Translations under genes and position numbers: made by a program
In this document: one piece after another, positions 1 through 10,509 of the stretch
Layout: each line of letters opens with the position of its first letter
Numbering within the stretch: the first letter of the stretch is position 1
Source of the DNA: Nymphaea colorata
Taxonomy: Eukaryota; Streptophyta; Magnoliopsida; Nymphaeales; Nymphaeaceae
DNA: 32,500 nt
Assembly: GCF_008831285.2 (NCBI RefSeq)
Contig: NW_022205032.1
Span: 1-32,500, forward strand
Direction of reading: 5' to 3'
Notes under the pieces: model-generated
Told to the model about the DNA's origin: nothing
Seen by the model: the letters and a program-made list of their open reading frames with translations, nothing else
Databases searched by the model: none

Positions 1-421
1 TTTTGCTTTCAGCCCGACCGTGAGGTCGTAGTTGTGCATAGAGGGACCTCCGCGGCACTGCGCCAAGGACACGACCTCGTGCCAGCACTAGCCTCCTACG
101 GGTTGGTGTGGTTTGTGCGTTTAGGCGTGGTTTGCATGGTTTGCTTGAGTGAGTTTGAGTGATTTTTAACAAATGTATCGCTTCCGCTTGTATTAGCCTC
201 ACATCTCTTAGATTTGTGTAGTAGGTTTTGCTTGGGTTTGGGTATAGCCTCTCTTGTATTCCGCTACCTATCCGGGATTTTCTAGGTCAGGGTCCTGTCC
301 GACTGGGTAGTGTCTTTGTTTTAATTTGTCTAGGAAGTCTTCTGGTTGGTCCAAGGTGATCGTGGGGGTAGGCACGGCCGTTGGTTTCAGACTTAGGTCG
401 GCCACGGGCAAGACCCTACCA
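1..421 (+). mobile_element. 3' end of a long LTR, D family, plus orientation
   Basis: This is the last 421 bp of an LTR that begins before the window. It aligns over its whole length with the reverse complement of 767-1180, at roughly 88-90% identity by eye, so it belongs to the same family as the element D LTR but points the other way. It ends in ACCCTACCA, giving the expected terminal CA. The sequence after it (GCACCTATG) is not a primer-binding site, so this is a 3' LTR or a solo LTR rather than a 5' LTR. It holds the GT-rich block (GTGTGGTTTG, GTATCGCTTCCGC, GTAGTAGG) found near the 3' end of every LTR in the window. Confidence 0.85.
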
Positions 422-766
422 GCACCTATGAGGTTCGTCGGAGGGGGGGGGGGGGCTGGTGAACACATTTGCTCGGCTCGATGGACCTTGCTGTAGTCCC
501 TCTTGTGCCCGGTCTTCCGCTGCTTGCAGAAAGTGCTCGGAACACTAGGGATACACAAGGCGGATTCGTACTTCAAAAATACTTATGGTAGACCAAGTGA
601 TTTTCGCGTTAGCCCCTTTCACCCGGGAGCCGTCGCCCAAATCACATGTATGGGAGATCATTTGCATCATCGGCTGCTGTAGTCCTCCTGTGCCCGGTCT
701 TCCGCTGCTCGCGGACAGCGTCGGGTCGGGAACAGTAGGGATACAGAATCGAATTCGCGCGATTAA
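422..766 (+). repeat. Satellite-like tandem repeat X (about 1.5 units or more), with a poly-G run
   Basis: A segment at about 489-556 (containing GTGCCCGGTCTTCCGCTGCT and TAGGGATACA) recurs at about 673-746, a spacing of about 190 bp. The interval behaves as a short tandem array. One unit, 550-745, recurs in inverted orientation at 24019-24210 with only a few differences. A run of 14 G lies at 443-456. Short open frames cross the region but look accidental, since the same bases read open on both strands. The array is bounded by two LTR 3' ends in opposite orientation. It could be a dispersed satellite or a subrepeat of an rDNA intergenic spacer; the sequence alone does not decide. Confidence 0.65.
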
Positions 767-3700
767 TGGTAGGGTCTTGCCCGTGGCCGACCTAAGTCTG
801 AAACCAACGGCTGTGCCTACCCCCACGATCACCTTGGACCAACCAGAAGACTTTCCTAGGACAAATAAAACAATGACACTACCCAGTCGGACAGGACCCC
901 GACTAAAAATCCCAAATAGGCAGCGGAATACAAGAATGGCTAATCCCAACCCAAGCAAATCCTACTACAATGACTAAAAGCTGTGAGGCTAGTACAAGCG
1001 GAAGCGATACATTTGATGAAAATCACTCAAACTCACTCAACAAACCATCAAACCAAACCTAATCGAATCAAACCACACCCGCCCGTAGGAGGCTAATGTC
1101 GGCACGAGGTCGTGTCCTTGGCGCAGTGCCGTGGAGGTCCCTCTATGCACAACGACGACCCCAAGGTCGGGCTGAAATCAAAATGCAGAAATAAAATGCT
1201 ACCACCCTCGAGTCTAAAGAGAAGGGTAGGGTGTACCGGCCAAGGCTAGCTTGGCGAAGCAACCACACGCCTCGAGGTGAGATTCCACACTCGAGGACTA
1301 ACAGCAACACAAGAGGAGAGAATGGCGTAGGGCTGTGGCTCCAATGATGAAGACGCCGGTCGGTGGATTAGAGCGCTCCAAGGGTCGCGCGATTGAGGAA
1401 TCTCCTTGCTGAAATCGCCTAGGAGCTCTCCATGCACTTGCTGGCTGACTTGGGGACCTGCGGGGATCCACGCCGGAAGGTCGCCGGAAAAGTAGCAGAG
1501 TGGCCGGCGCGGCCTGAGGATGCCGGAGATGGCTGGGGCAAGACCCGCCGGTTCCAAGACTCTCAAGGATGCACTAGGCGGACTTCCTTGTGGGCTACGG
1601 TTGGAACCACTAGGTGCGGGTCTTGGGCAGGGTGAGCTCGGACCAGGTGGGACCAGGTGGGCCCGGGCTAGGTTCGGCCAATGAGCTGGGTCAATGAAAG
1701 GTTAGGCAAGGTGGGTCCTAAGGTTCAAATCCTAGGTTGACCTGGTGAAGGGAAGGGCCTAAATCGTGGGTTCCTACAAAGTAGCTAGGGTAGGTTTAGG
1801 CTGCTCGGTTTGAGGAAATGGGAATGGTAAGGGGGAATGGGGTGCAGTAACTTGAGGTAACTCAAGTGTGAACTAGGATAAAAACGGATGAGAGAAATGG
1901 GGCTGAGAATTATGGAGGATATTCCACAAGGGAATCGTTCTCCAAGATGCTAGGCGAGGTGGCACTTCTAGAAGGCTATCTCCCAAATACTTAGGAGAGA
2001 GGCTAGGGATTTGGTGAGGTGTCTAGGTGAGGTGGCGTCCAGATTGGTGAGGTGTGTGGCTGGGAGAGTTCCTAGCTAAAGTGAAGGCTAGGTGGCGACC
2101 TGTAGAGGCTATCTCCTAGATGTTAGGAGAGAGGATAGAAAGGTGGTGAGGTGCCTAGCTAGGTGGCACAACAAATGTGGGGAGATGGACTTGGGTAGTT
2201 GGCTAATGTGGTGACTAGGCTGAGGGAGGAACAAGTGGCAACTGGATGAGGCTGCTTCCCTACGAAGTTGGGGAATATCCTAACTTATCTAGCTGGGATT
2301 CCTATTCTAGAAAAACACTTTATGAGGTGGCGAATTAGTGCTCCACCAAATGTGCGTCACTTCCTACTCAAATCCTAGGATCTCTCTAAGTGTCCCGATG
2401 CTTGCCACACGGACTAAGCGTAGGGTGGAGATGGCGAATGGCCCAAGCTGGAGATCCACTTACCTCTTTTGTAGGAACGAGGCTGATTCACCAAATGCAC
2501 CGGCGGCTAGGTGGCGTCACCTAGGAGCTCCTCCACGCCACACGTGGTTTCTCCCCAAATGTGACCGAGATCCTTGGAGAGGTTCTAGTGCAGATCGAGC
2601 CTGATGGAGATCGGCCTGAGATTACCCCCAAATGCTCACCGGATATTCCAGAAACTGGCCGGAATGTTAGCAGCAGTGGCCGGGAATTACAGATTCCGGC
2701 GAGACACTAATTTGAACCGAATTGCCTCTAGCTTGCCACATTCATGATTCTTTCTTTTGGGCGATTCTTATTTCTTTTCTTTTTCAATTCTCGCCTCTTT
2801 CTTTCTTTCTTTTTCTGTTTTTCTTTCTGTTTTTCACTTTTTCACACAGCAAGCTAACAGGCACAAGAACATAACTAACACATGAAATGATACTTGAAAA
2901 CCGAAGGAAAAGACCCTCGAAATTGCGAGATCCTTGCTATCGGCTAAGAGTCTCCCTTGTGACTCGTAAGAACCGATTTAGGGAGAGCTTCTTCCTAAGT
3001 GAACCAGTGATCCTCTTGGCTGAAACCGTGAAGATCAATAGTCCCTTAATGGCAGAATCTCAACTCAAATCGACACAACGGTGTTACACAATTCAGCTCT
3101 TAAACGAATGCACTAACCTCTCAAATCGGAAGCCTTTGGTCGTCTGCCCTCACCTTCTAGTTGCCTAAAAGATGACGAGCCTTCCCGGGAACGAGTAGCC
3201 TCAAGCTTCACGGTGGGGAGTGTTGGCTGCACTAGTTCGTTGCTGATCTCTTGGGGTAAGCCATGGTCTTGTGGAGAGCTCTTCACGCCGGAGCAAGAGG
3301 AGTCTTCAAGCCGTCGATTCCTTGGGCGAGTGGATGAGAAGAGAAAAGAGATTTAGGCATAGAAAGAAGAAATACCCGCTGGATTGAAGATCTTCTTCAG
3401 AAATCTCGCCATGGTTGCCGACATTCCCAAATGTGTTCAAGAGAAGAGAGATGACAAGAGGCGCGGGTAGAAGAATTGCGCAAAGGGAGAAGAGAGATCA
3501 ATCCGTGAGGAGAGAGAGAGACACTTGACAATGAATTTTCCTTCTTCTAAATTACCTCCAAATTTCTACTTCCATAATAATTGTCTAAAAAACGCATACC
3601 AAAACAAAGGAGTACAATGTATTTATAGCTCTCAATCAAAAGTGGATCTAAACATGTGATCCAAACCTCAAAAACGAAATCCAAAACGGAATTGAATGCC

Positions 3701-4179
3701 AAAGCAATTGCGCACGCTAAAACAAAGAAACGCAAGCAAGAAATCAAACTCGAGACTTAGTGTCTCGACCCTAACTCGTTCTCCCCTTAGCCCGCACGTT
3801 GTGGGCCTTGGTTCAGATCAGAATTCGCCTAGGTTCGCCCTAGGCTGACCCTAAGTGACTGGGTTTAGCGAAGACCTAGGCTGGACTAGACCGGACTTGG
3901 ACTCAACCCACCTCCTTGGTATTCAAGAACCTTTGCTTAGAGTCGTTGCCTCTCCTCCCGCTCCTCCCTCGGCTACAATTCTAAGCTAAATTCCATTTGC
4001 ATGCAAGGATTGCACCAGCTGCTCTACGCCTCCCACTCCTCCCTCTTGACCCATTTTGGGGGTCAACACGGTCATGAAGGGCCTGATTCCACATGAAGGG
4101 CAGCCTTGTTTCGCCCGCTATGGCTCCTCTTAACCTCATTAGTGGCTGCTCTCGCCAAGTCGAAGGTTGACCCGTATCA
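767..4179 (-). mobile_element. 3' LTR of non-autonomous element D
   Basis: On the minus strand this LTR starts TGATACGGG at 4179, directly after the polypurine tract, and ends ACCCTACCA at 767, giving TG...CA ends and 3413 bp. A TATA box (TATAAATA) lies about 550 bp from its start, as in the other LTRs here. The last ~415 bp match the inverted copy at 1-421. Internal features include a CT-rich low-complexity tract at about 2748-2840 and a degenerate direct repeat of period about 133 bp (GGCTATCTCC at 1974 and 2107). Plus-strand open frames inside it show no recognisable protein. The partner 5' LTR is missing because the element is cut at 6432/6433. Confidence 0.85.
3620..3627 (-). promoter_or_regulatory. 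TATA box of the element D LTR
   Basis: TATAAATA on the minus strand, at the same relative place as the TATA boxes in the LTRs of elements 2 and C. Position is by motif and homology only; the transcription start is not shown. Confidence 0.6.
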
Positions 4180-6432
4180 GATCCACCCTCCTGAAATGGA
4201 GCTTGTCCCCAAGCTCTTAACGAAGATTTCTTTTGGTGAACTTGCTCGCAGCCACTCTCTTCTTTCCGTTTCCTCTTTGGTCCATAGTCTCTAGGCAGCA
4301 CCTTTAAGGATTTTCTCAAGTAGACAAAACACCTTCTCGGGCCTCTAGAGTAAACCTTGGTAATCACCCGAGTCATTTCATTACTTCGATCCATTCGGCT
4401 GAGTCGAGATTGCCCTGGACCATAGTCACGAGGCAGGTGCCCGATATATATACTATGCTGCCCTTGCAGCTGTTTGCTCTTTTCTGTGCCCTCAAACTGT
4501 GGGGTGACCTTGCCACGATCGTGGGCTTGCCACAGCCTGCGGCCCGTTCGTGGAGCTTGTTGCTCCACTATGCTCAATGCTCGTTCTTTATCCTTTGCTA
4601 TAGCCCGAGGTGCCTTTACTGTGTTTCTTCCTTCAGAGTCTTGGGCTAAGGGTGACTCTGTCGTGCATGTTCCAAGTGGGCTGAAAGGATTCCACAACTC
4701 TCGGCTGCAATTTGGAGAGTCTGGAAACTGATAAGCTCTCCATCGCTCTGGGTAAAGCTTTTCAATGTAGTGCCCCAGAGTCGTTTTGTTGAATGGGTGA
4801 TGACCACCCTCCTTAGGATGTATCTGACTTTGGGGAGAGACTAAGGCGGCCCGTGAGTACCCTTCGACTTTGCATTGTTCTGAATGTGCACTAAGGGTTA
4901 CTCGATCTACCTCGTTGTAGTGGTTTTTCTCTGGGTTGATATTCGGGTAGATGCCTGTACTATCAAGCTGGTTCTCTGAGCTGCTCATGTCATCACTTTC
5001 TGACTCGGGGAGGATTCCATCTGATGTGGCCAAAATTTCTTCCTCTAACAATTCCTGGATAGTGGGCGGCTTAGTTCTTTGCCCGAGTCCAGGTTTGCTA
5101 GGGCTCTTCTTTTGCCTTTGGTAAGTGGCGACCTCTTCAGATTTTGTTCGGATCATCCCACAAACTTGGCTCTCTTGTGGTTGTCGTGGAATTTCATTCA
5201 CTAATACTTGGGTCGCCCATTGTTGGAGCTTCGTTCGTGCCTTTGGACAAGAAGACTTTGAGAGATTCAAATTCATACCACCCTCCTGAGATTCTATGTT
5301 ATCTTGGGCAGGAAGAGAAGGTGGTTGCATACTCTTGTCCTTGGTGGGATGCCCTACTTCTTCCATTTCCATGGGGGCATCTCCGGAGTTGGATCCTATG
5401 CTCTCATTGTCGAGGGGCCCGTTTCCATCTAGAATGAGTTCTTCCTGTAATTGGTACCTGACTAATTCCATTGTGTCATTAGGAAGTATGTGCTCAAGGG
5501 GTTCAAGCTCATAAGGTTCTTCTTCTTTTTCTCTTGTGGGTGGAGCTTGACACCTTAAAGACTCATCCTGTTTTTGGCCCGGTATGGATGTCGAACTGGA
5601 TCCCTGCATTTCATTCTTAAGCTGATCTTCTTGTGATACTAACTGGATCACACTAGGTGCGGGTTCCTCACTTAGATCGAAATCCTGACATAGGAGATCA
5701 ATCTCATCCAAAATTTCCTGGGTGGTCCATGATGCGAATGACTCAACATCTTTGGTATTATGCACCGCCTTACCAAGAGGTAACGTGTCGAGATTGTCTT
5801 TGCTTTCACACCCCTTTGATAGATCTCGACTCATTGCTTCAGCATCTACTTTGGGCTTTGTCGTGCCCTCCCTCTCAACCTTTTCTTCTGCTGGTTTTGG
5901 TTGGATGCCTGGTTTAGTCTTTTTGGATGGGCTATGACCTTATAAGTAGAAATGGCATTCTGTGTAGTCATAGTTTGCGTTTCTCCTTGAAGAGGTCCGG
6001 GCTTGGGAAGGAGACCTTTATTTGAATAGATCCTCCTATAAGTTTGAGCATTGCCCGTTTTTCGTGGAAGAGGTTGCGGCTTTTCATGATTTCCTCTTTC
6101 ATTAGTAGGGGTCAAGGCTTTCAACATTTCCTTGATTTCCTTGAGTGTTTGATCATACTTCTCCCACTCGTGACTCGTATGATGCATTTCTTTCTCTTTG
6201 GTTGAGTCTTTCTCAAGAGGTGGTGTCCCTACTATGTGAGGAATGGTACGTGCTTCACTAGGCTCCATGTGAGGCTCTCTTTGCTCTGTGGCCACGTAAG
6301 AGGTTCTTTCTGTCAACTCGAAATAATGGTCCATAGATCCTACTTTGATGACTTCACCTGGATAGATTTGTACCCAACGTTGAAATATCTCCCCATGACC
6401 AACAACACTAAGTCCACCCGTGTCTGTGTCAT
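3981..6432 (-). pseudogene. FHA-like retroelement ORF of element D, 5'-truncated and frameshifted
   Basis: The only ORF of element D has no gag, protease, reverse transcriptase or integrase motif. Its long downstream part (617 codons, 5834-3981) is homologous to the 28654-30635 ORF of element C. Shared motifs in order are WQAHDRGK, LPRDYGP, a second LPRDYGP, then AWGQA and EGGSDT next to the LTR. The upstream part (6334-5846) continues past its first ATG to the 6433 junction. It reads as the end of an FHA-like domain (LSVVGH, then QIYPGEVIKVG), matching LIVAGH and QIYLGETIQVG in C. A frameshift separates the two parts near 5840-5880, and an in-frame TAA lies at the rRNA junction. The first ~80 residues expected from element C are absent, replaced by rDNA. 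The last 66 codons lie inside the LTR and do not resemble the matching part of C, so they are probably read-through. The function is unknown. Confidence 0.75.
4180..4192 (-). promoter_or_regulatory. Polypurine tract of element D
   Basis: AGGAGGGTGGATC on the minus strand, immediately before the LTR start TGATAC. The identical 13 nt precede the 3' LTR of element C at 30490-30502. It would be the plus-strand primer for reverse transcription. Confidence 0.8.
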
Positions 6433-6483
6433 TGGCTTAATCTTTGAGACAAGCATATGACTACTGGCAGGATCAACCAGGTA
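6433..6483 (-). rRNA. First 51 nt of 18S rRNA (fragment)
   Basis: Read on the minus strand, this begins TACCTGGTTGATCCTGCCAG and continues through GTCATATGCTTGTC to TTAAGCCA. As I recall the conserved 5' end of plant nuclear 18S rRNA, it matches for 51 nt without a mismatch. After that it changes abruptly into the FHA-like ORF of element D. The last five nucleotides, AGCCA, are shared by 18S and by the corresponding place in the element C ORF (GGATAGCCAAT), a 5-nt microhomology at the junction. It is far too short to function as rRNA. Confidence 0.93.
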
Positions 6484-6940
6484 GCAACACATCGACAACG
6501 TCAGAGGCCCCGGCCACAAAAGAACCGATAGCTACCGACGGTCAATCATCGTTTCGTTTTCGACATCACTGCGGACGACGTTTTAGGAAGAACAGCATTA
6601 AAAAACTGCCCACCGGCGCCCGAAACGTACTGAGAATCCATAAAGCCGACGTAACGACAGAAATAACCAACGATCAGCACAAAAGCTGAGAGGCCAAAAG
6701 CCGCACGCCCAAGCCCTCCGCACACCATGCGGATGGGCTGCGTTAATGTCCTTAACAAGACGGCGTTCCACCAAAGCGGCAGCAATACAGAGACCAAACG
6801 TAGGGGCAAAACAAACTTAGCGTCAACCACACCAATATAACAAGCACATCACCCAAACGGTTCATGGCAAACCAAAACAGCCATGACGCTGATGGGAGAC
6901 GCAGCCAACGCCACTCATGCGCCAAGACATCAGGCGCTTC
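6484..6940 (-). other. rDNA 5' external transcribed spacer (3' part)
   Basis: This sequence lies directly upstream of the 18S start on the same strand, where the 5' ETS belongs. It contains GCATGAGTGGCGTTGG on the minus strand, which resembles the GCATGAGTGGTG motif known from angiosperm ETS regions. It has no long ORF with a recognisable protein. The fragment is cut at 6940/6941 by the start of LTR1, so the promoter and the rest of the intergenic spacer are missing. The assignment rests on position next to 18S plus one recalled motif; comparison with this species' own rDNA would settle it. Confidence 0.8.
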
Positions 6941-6941
6941 T

Positions 6942-7235
6942 GTTACGGACCAACTTGTAGGTCCAGACCCAACTCGGCGTAATCAGGCCGGAACCAGTCG
7001 GCCAAGGCAAAAGGCCTCGGACTTGTGGGCGCAATCGTTAAGTCAACTTGAAGACAGTCCAAACGAGGCTAAGTCAGCACTCGAGACAGTTGCAGCGGGC
7101 GGCGTGGGAGGAGCAACTAGGTCCGAAAGAGTGCTCAAACCAGGTGGAACTCAAGGCGTTCTAGAACCTATTGCGAGGCTCACCGAGCTTGATCAGGATA
7201 ATCCGAGCGTGAGTCCAATTTCCCCGAACGCTTGA
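6942..7235 (+). pseudogene. C-terminal pol extension encoded in LTR1
   Basis: In the reading phase that the pol ORF would have on entering the LTR, 97 codons stay open and resemble the extension encoded by the element 2 LTR. Common features are VTD..xGPDP, a KASD motif followed by SL, an SP motif, VAAGGxGGATRS, and a closing VLK...QG segment. No start codon or upstream pol belongs to it here, so it is a remnant. It matters because it shows that LTR-encoded protein sequence is preserved between two diverged LTRs. Confidence 0.5.
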
Positions 7236-7541
7236 GCCTATCTAAAGCCGAGAGGCTTAGGTTCAGGTCTGAGTCAATCGGACTTGACCCGTGCTCGAAA
7301 TTCCGAAGTGTGGGCGGTAACCCACACGAGGTCCCCGCCCTAAGTCCACAAGGCTTAGGGACTTTAGCTTTTGATTTTCGAGTTGGGCGCTAGGCCCGGT
7401 TTATGTGGCGTCTTCTATTTCATGTCAACGTCAAGTTTTGAAGTAGAGACCTAGCAAGGCGGGTTGTGCCTTGCGCATTTTTGACATTAGACTAAGTTGC
7501 GAGCTAGGTTAACATGTAATTAGGGCTCGCATTATATTTTG

Positions 7542-7548
7542 TATATAT
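7542..7548 (+). promoter_or_regulatory. Probable TATA region of LTR1
   Basis: TATATAT, about 600 bp into LTR1 at the position aligned with the TATA boxes of the other LTRs. It is less canonical than those; another AT-rich stretch (TTATATTTT) lies just upstream. Confidence 0.45.
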
Positions 7549-8569
7549 TCTGTAAACACAATGTACAATGGATCGAAAAATTAATCCAGAGATTGGCATT
7601 TGGTGTGGCACCCTCTCTCTCCTCGCACGAGGCTTCTCCCCTCTCGTCTCCCACCTTGTTCAACCCGAGAACCAGGCGTCTTCTCCCCCCTCGCGTCCTC
7701 TACCTCCACGGCGCTTCTCAGTCCAGAAATCCTTGAAGAGCCGCCGTCCGAGACATAGGCATAAGGAAGAAGGCATCGGCGGATCTCCACCACCGGCGGC
7801 GATCCCTCCCTTGTCACGTAAGTACCCCCTTTCGAGTTATTTTCAAAGTACTGGAGTCGGTGCCTTTGCCCTGATCACGAGGGTACTGTGAGGCCGATTC
7901 CAGCATAGGGAAGATTGAAGGTGACGGATCTACCGCCGGCTTCAATTCGACACCGAAGAGGAGACGAATTCCGATCTCTCTCTCGCTGCCCGATTGCTGC
8001 ATTCTGCCTTAGAACGCAGGACGTCTTCACTCGGTTCCTCCCTCGGCATACCCGAAGAGGGGAATCAGGATTGGGGCGTTTTCTGTTCTAATCAGAAATT
8101 GCAGATCGCGTCGCGGGATTGGAATCAGAAGTTTGATCCTAGTAGGAATTTGGCCGGATTAGAAAGGCAAATCGATAAGAAATTTCAAGTTCTAGCGGCC
8201 TGTTTCTCCCTTTTGATCTGTCGGACCAGAGGCTCCAAAAGTAAGAAATACAGCTCTCTGGTCAAGATCTGAAGTAGAGAAGTGATCCACGTGAATCGCC
8301 CAGAAAAGAGCTTTACAAATATCAAAAAAGGGGCGAATTCTGTCGGCTGGATCTCGAGATTGAATCTCGCCGAAAAAACGCTTGAATCCGGCCATCGCTG
8401 CTAATTCCGGTGGTCGCCATTGATTCCGACGTTAAGGACCGAATTGCCCTTCTTCCCTAGTGTTTTAATTAAAATCTGAAAGGGGTATATCGGTCACGGG
8501 ACTTTCGGATCAAGTTCTGGCCGCCGGCGCGAATTGAAAGATTCCGACGAGGTCAATCATCCAAATCCG

Positions 8570-8575
8570 GTAAGT
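8570..8575 (+). promoter_or_regulatory. Candidate 5' splice site in LTR1
   Basis: GTAAGT in the context CCGGTAAGTCCACC. The matching position in element 2 reads CAGGTAAGTCC (12529 and 21823). A second GTAAGT lies at 7818 near the start of the presumed transcript. Splicing is inferred from motif and conservation only. Confidence 0.35.
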
Positions 8576-10454
8576 CCACCTCCGTTTCATCTCAGCCGTT
8601 CCCTGTGACACCTGTCCACCATCCAGCCGTTCATCTGAGCCCTTGTCCCAGCTGCTGCCACCTGTCCCGATCCAGGATCAGCTCGCAATCAGCTGCTCCC
8701 TCAAATCAGGAAGCAATCCCGCAGCCGCAGCTCCCTTCCAGCTCCTCGCCATCTTCACCGCGTCAACCCTAAGTCGCAAGGATCCTCACGCGTTCATCTT
8801 GACACGTGTTGCCATCCTAGCCAACCCTCTGCCACCTCACTCGCCACCTCACCTGCCAGCTACCCACCTTGGTCCCGCGTCTCGCCACCTGTCCTCCAGC
8901 CAGGCCCTGCGAGATCCCCTTGCCCATTTTTTCGGATCTAGCCTCCACCGTTCTTGGAAGCCTTGCCACCTAGCGCCACCTTTCCTAATTCTTCTCAGCC
9001 GCATATCTTCATATCCCCTTGACCTAATCCGCAGCTACCCTCGTCCGTTGATCACTGCTACGTGTCAACATCGTAGCCTTAGCCTCTCTCGAGCTCACAC
9101 GAGAGCGCCACCTGGCCCTTCGCCCCAATCTCTTCTCCCTCCTTTGTCGAGCTTCTCCCTAACACTTAGGCGAGAATCCGAATTCATTCCCTAATAGCTA
9201 GCATTCTTCTAGCTCTTTCTGTCGTGTCCGTCCGTCTTGCCACGTGGCAAGCATCGGTGCCATCCCTGGGTAAGACCAACCCAGTCAACCGAACCCACTA
9301 GGCAACCTCCCGCACCGAACCCACACCTAGGCTAAACCTCTACCGAGCCAACCTAGATCGGCATTGACCTTTAGCCTTAGTCAAACTAGGTCAACTAGCC
9401 CACCGAGCCCACTTCGTTGGTAGCCTCCCTTAGCGACTCGAGCCTACCTCGAGTGACCCTTGACCAACTTGACCCGGACCCATTGACTCGGTCCATTTAG
9501 TCAACCACCTAGTTAGTTAAACCCTCCGCACTTGGTCAACATTGACCAGCACCGTGAGCCTAGGCTCGACCTTAGCCTCCCCTACTGGACCTACCTATTA
9601 GCTAGGTCAACCCTTGACTAAACCTAAACCCCATTTGACCAAGCCTACCCTGTCCCGAACCCGCTTGACTAGACCTACCACCTAGTAGAGCCCAGCCGAA
9701 CCCAGCCAGCCCAGCCTTAGCTAGGATTAGGTTCAGCCGGTTCGCCGGCCCTTACAGCGGCCACTTCCTCTCCGTCGGCATCCACCGGCGCACGTGGCCG
9801 AGCCACATTCCGGAGTTAGGCAGGTAGGCGCTGTCGCTGTGACAGCAGCCCCCCGCGGCAATCCAAGCGGCCCTTCCGGCCCTGTTCCGTCGTCTTCAGC
9901 GCGCAGCAGCAGCACATCGGCGGCAGCCGACAGGTGACTTCGTCCTGACAGGCGGCCCTCGACCAGACAGCAGACGAGCACTCCCGGCATCCTCGACGGC
10001 ACGTCCGTAGCAGTCCGAGACAGCGTCCTCGCTCTCGGCGCGCGTTCTGCCCCTCGGCCCGGCGAGTGTCAGCAGCAGTCTCGGCTCGACGTTAGCGCTG
10101 CCACCGCAGGATCCATCGCGGCAACAGTGCAGCGGCCACAGCCAACGAGCAGTGACCAGACCTCGGCAGTCGACCCGACCACCAGCGCGCGGCCTGCCGT
10201 CAGCGCCTTCAGGCAGCGGTCAGTCCGAGTAGCAGGCTACGTGGAGGCACGCCTCAGCCGGTCTTCCTGTTCTGTGAGCTGCAGTGCTCGGGGGCAGGTC
10301 ATCACCTCGAGACCTTATCCGGCTACGCCAAGGGTGATCCTTGGCCGGTATCATCTCCTATCCCCCTTGTAACTCCGGGTGGGATTTGCTTTCAGTTTTA
10401 GGTAGCATATTAGCTTATTTTCAGCATTTCTGTTTTAGCCTTGGCTTCGGCCTA

Positions 10455-10509
10455 GCTCCCCCGTGAGGTACCTCGAGGGCACTGTGCCCGAGACACGACC
10501 ACAAGGAGC
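10455..10509 (+). promoter_or_regulatory. Conserved LTR stem-loop in LTR1
   Basis: GCTCC (10455-10459) can pair with GGAGC (10505-10509). Inside, CTCGAGGGC (10472-10480) can pair with GCCCGAG (10486-10492) around a bulged A. The same nested arrangement sits at the same place in the LTRs of elements 2 and C. Confidence 0.5.

Noticed and set aside
585-977. Open frame of 130 codons on the plus strand, with an overlapping minus frame of 137 codons, near the left end
   Set aside because: The frames cross the X/LTR boundary at 766/767, exist on both strands at once, and follow the inverted repeat. Nothing protein-like is conserved in the X copy at 24019-24210.
6546-6830. 94-codon minus-strand frame upstream of the 18S fragment
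   Set aside because: It lies in the external transcribed spacer; the amino acid sequence shows no recognisable protein and the rDNA context explains the conservation.
6433-6940. A working rRNA gene
   Set aside because: Only 51 nt of 18S is present and the Pol I promoter region is missing.
8643-9194. 183-codon Pro/Ser/Leu-rich frame in LTR1
   Set aside because: It lies in the CT-rich U5 of an LTR, has low-complexity composition and is not kept as a frame in the other LTRs.
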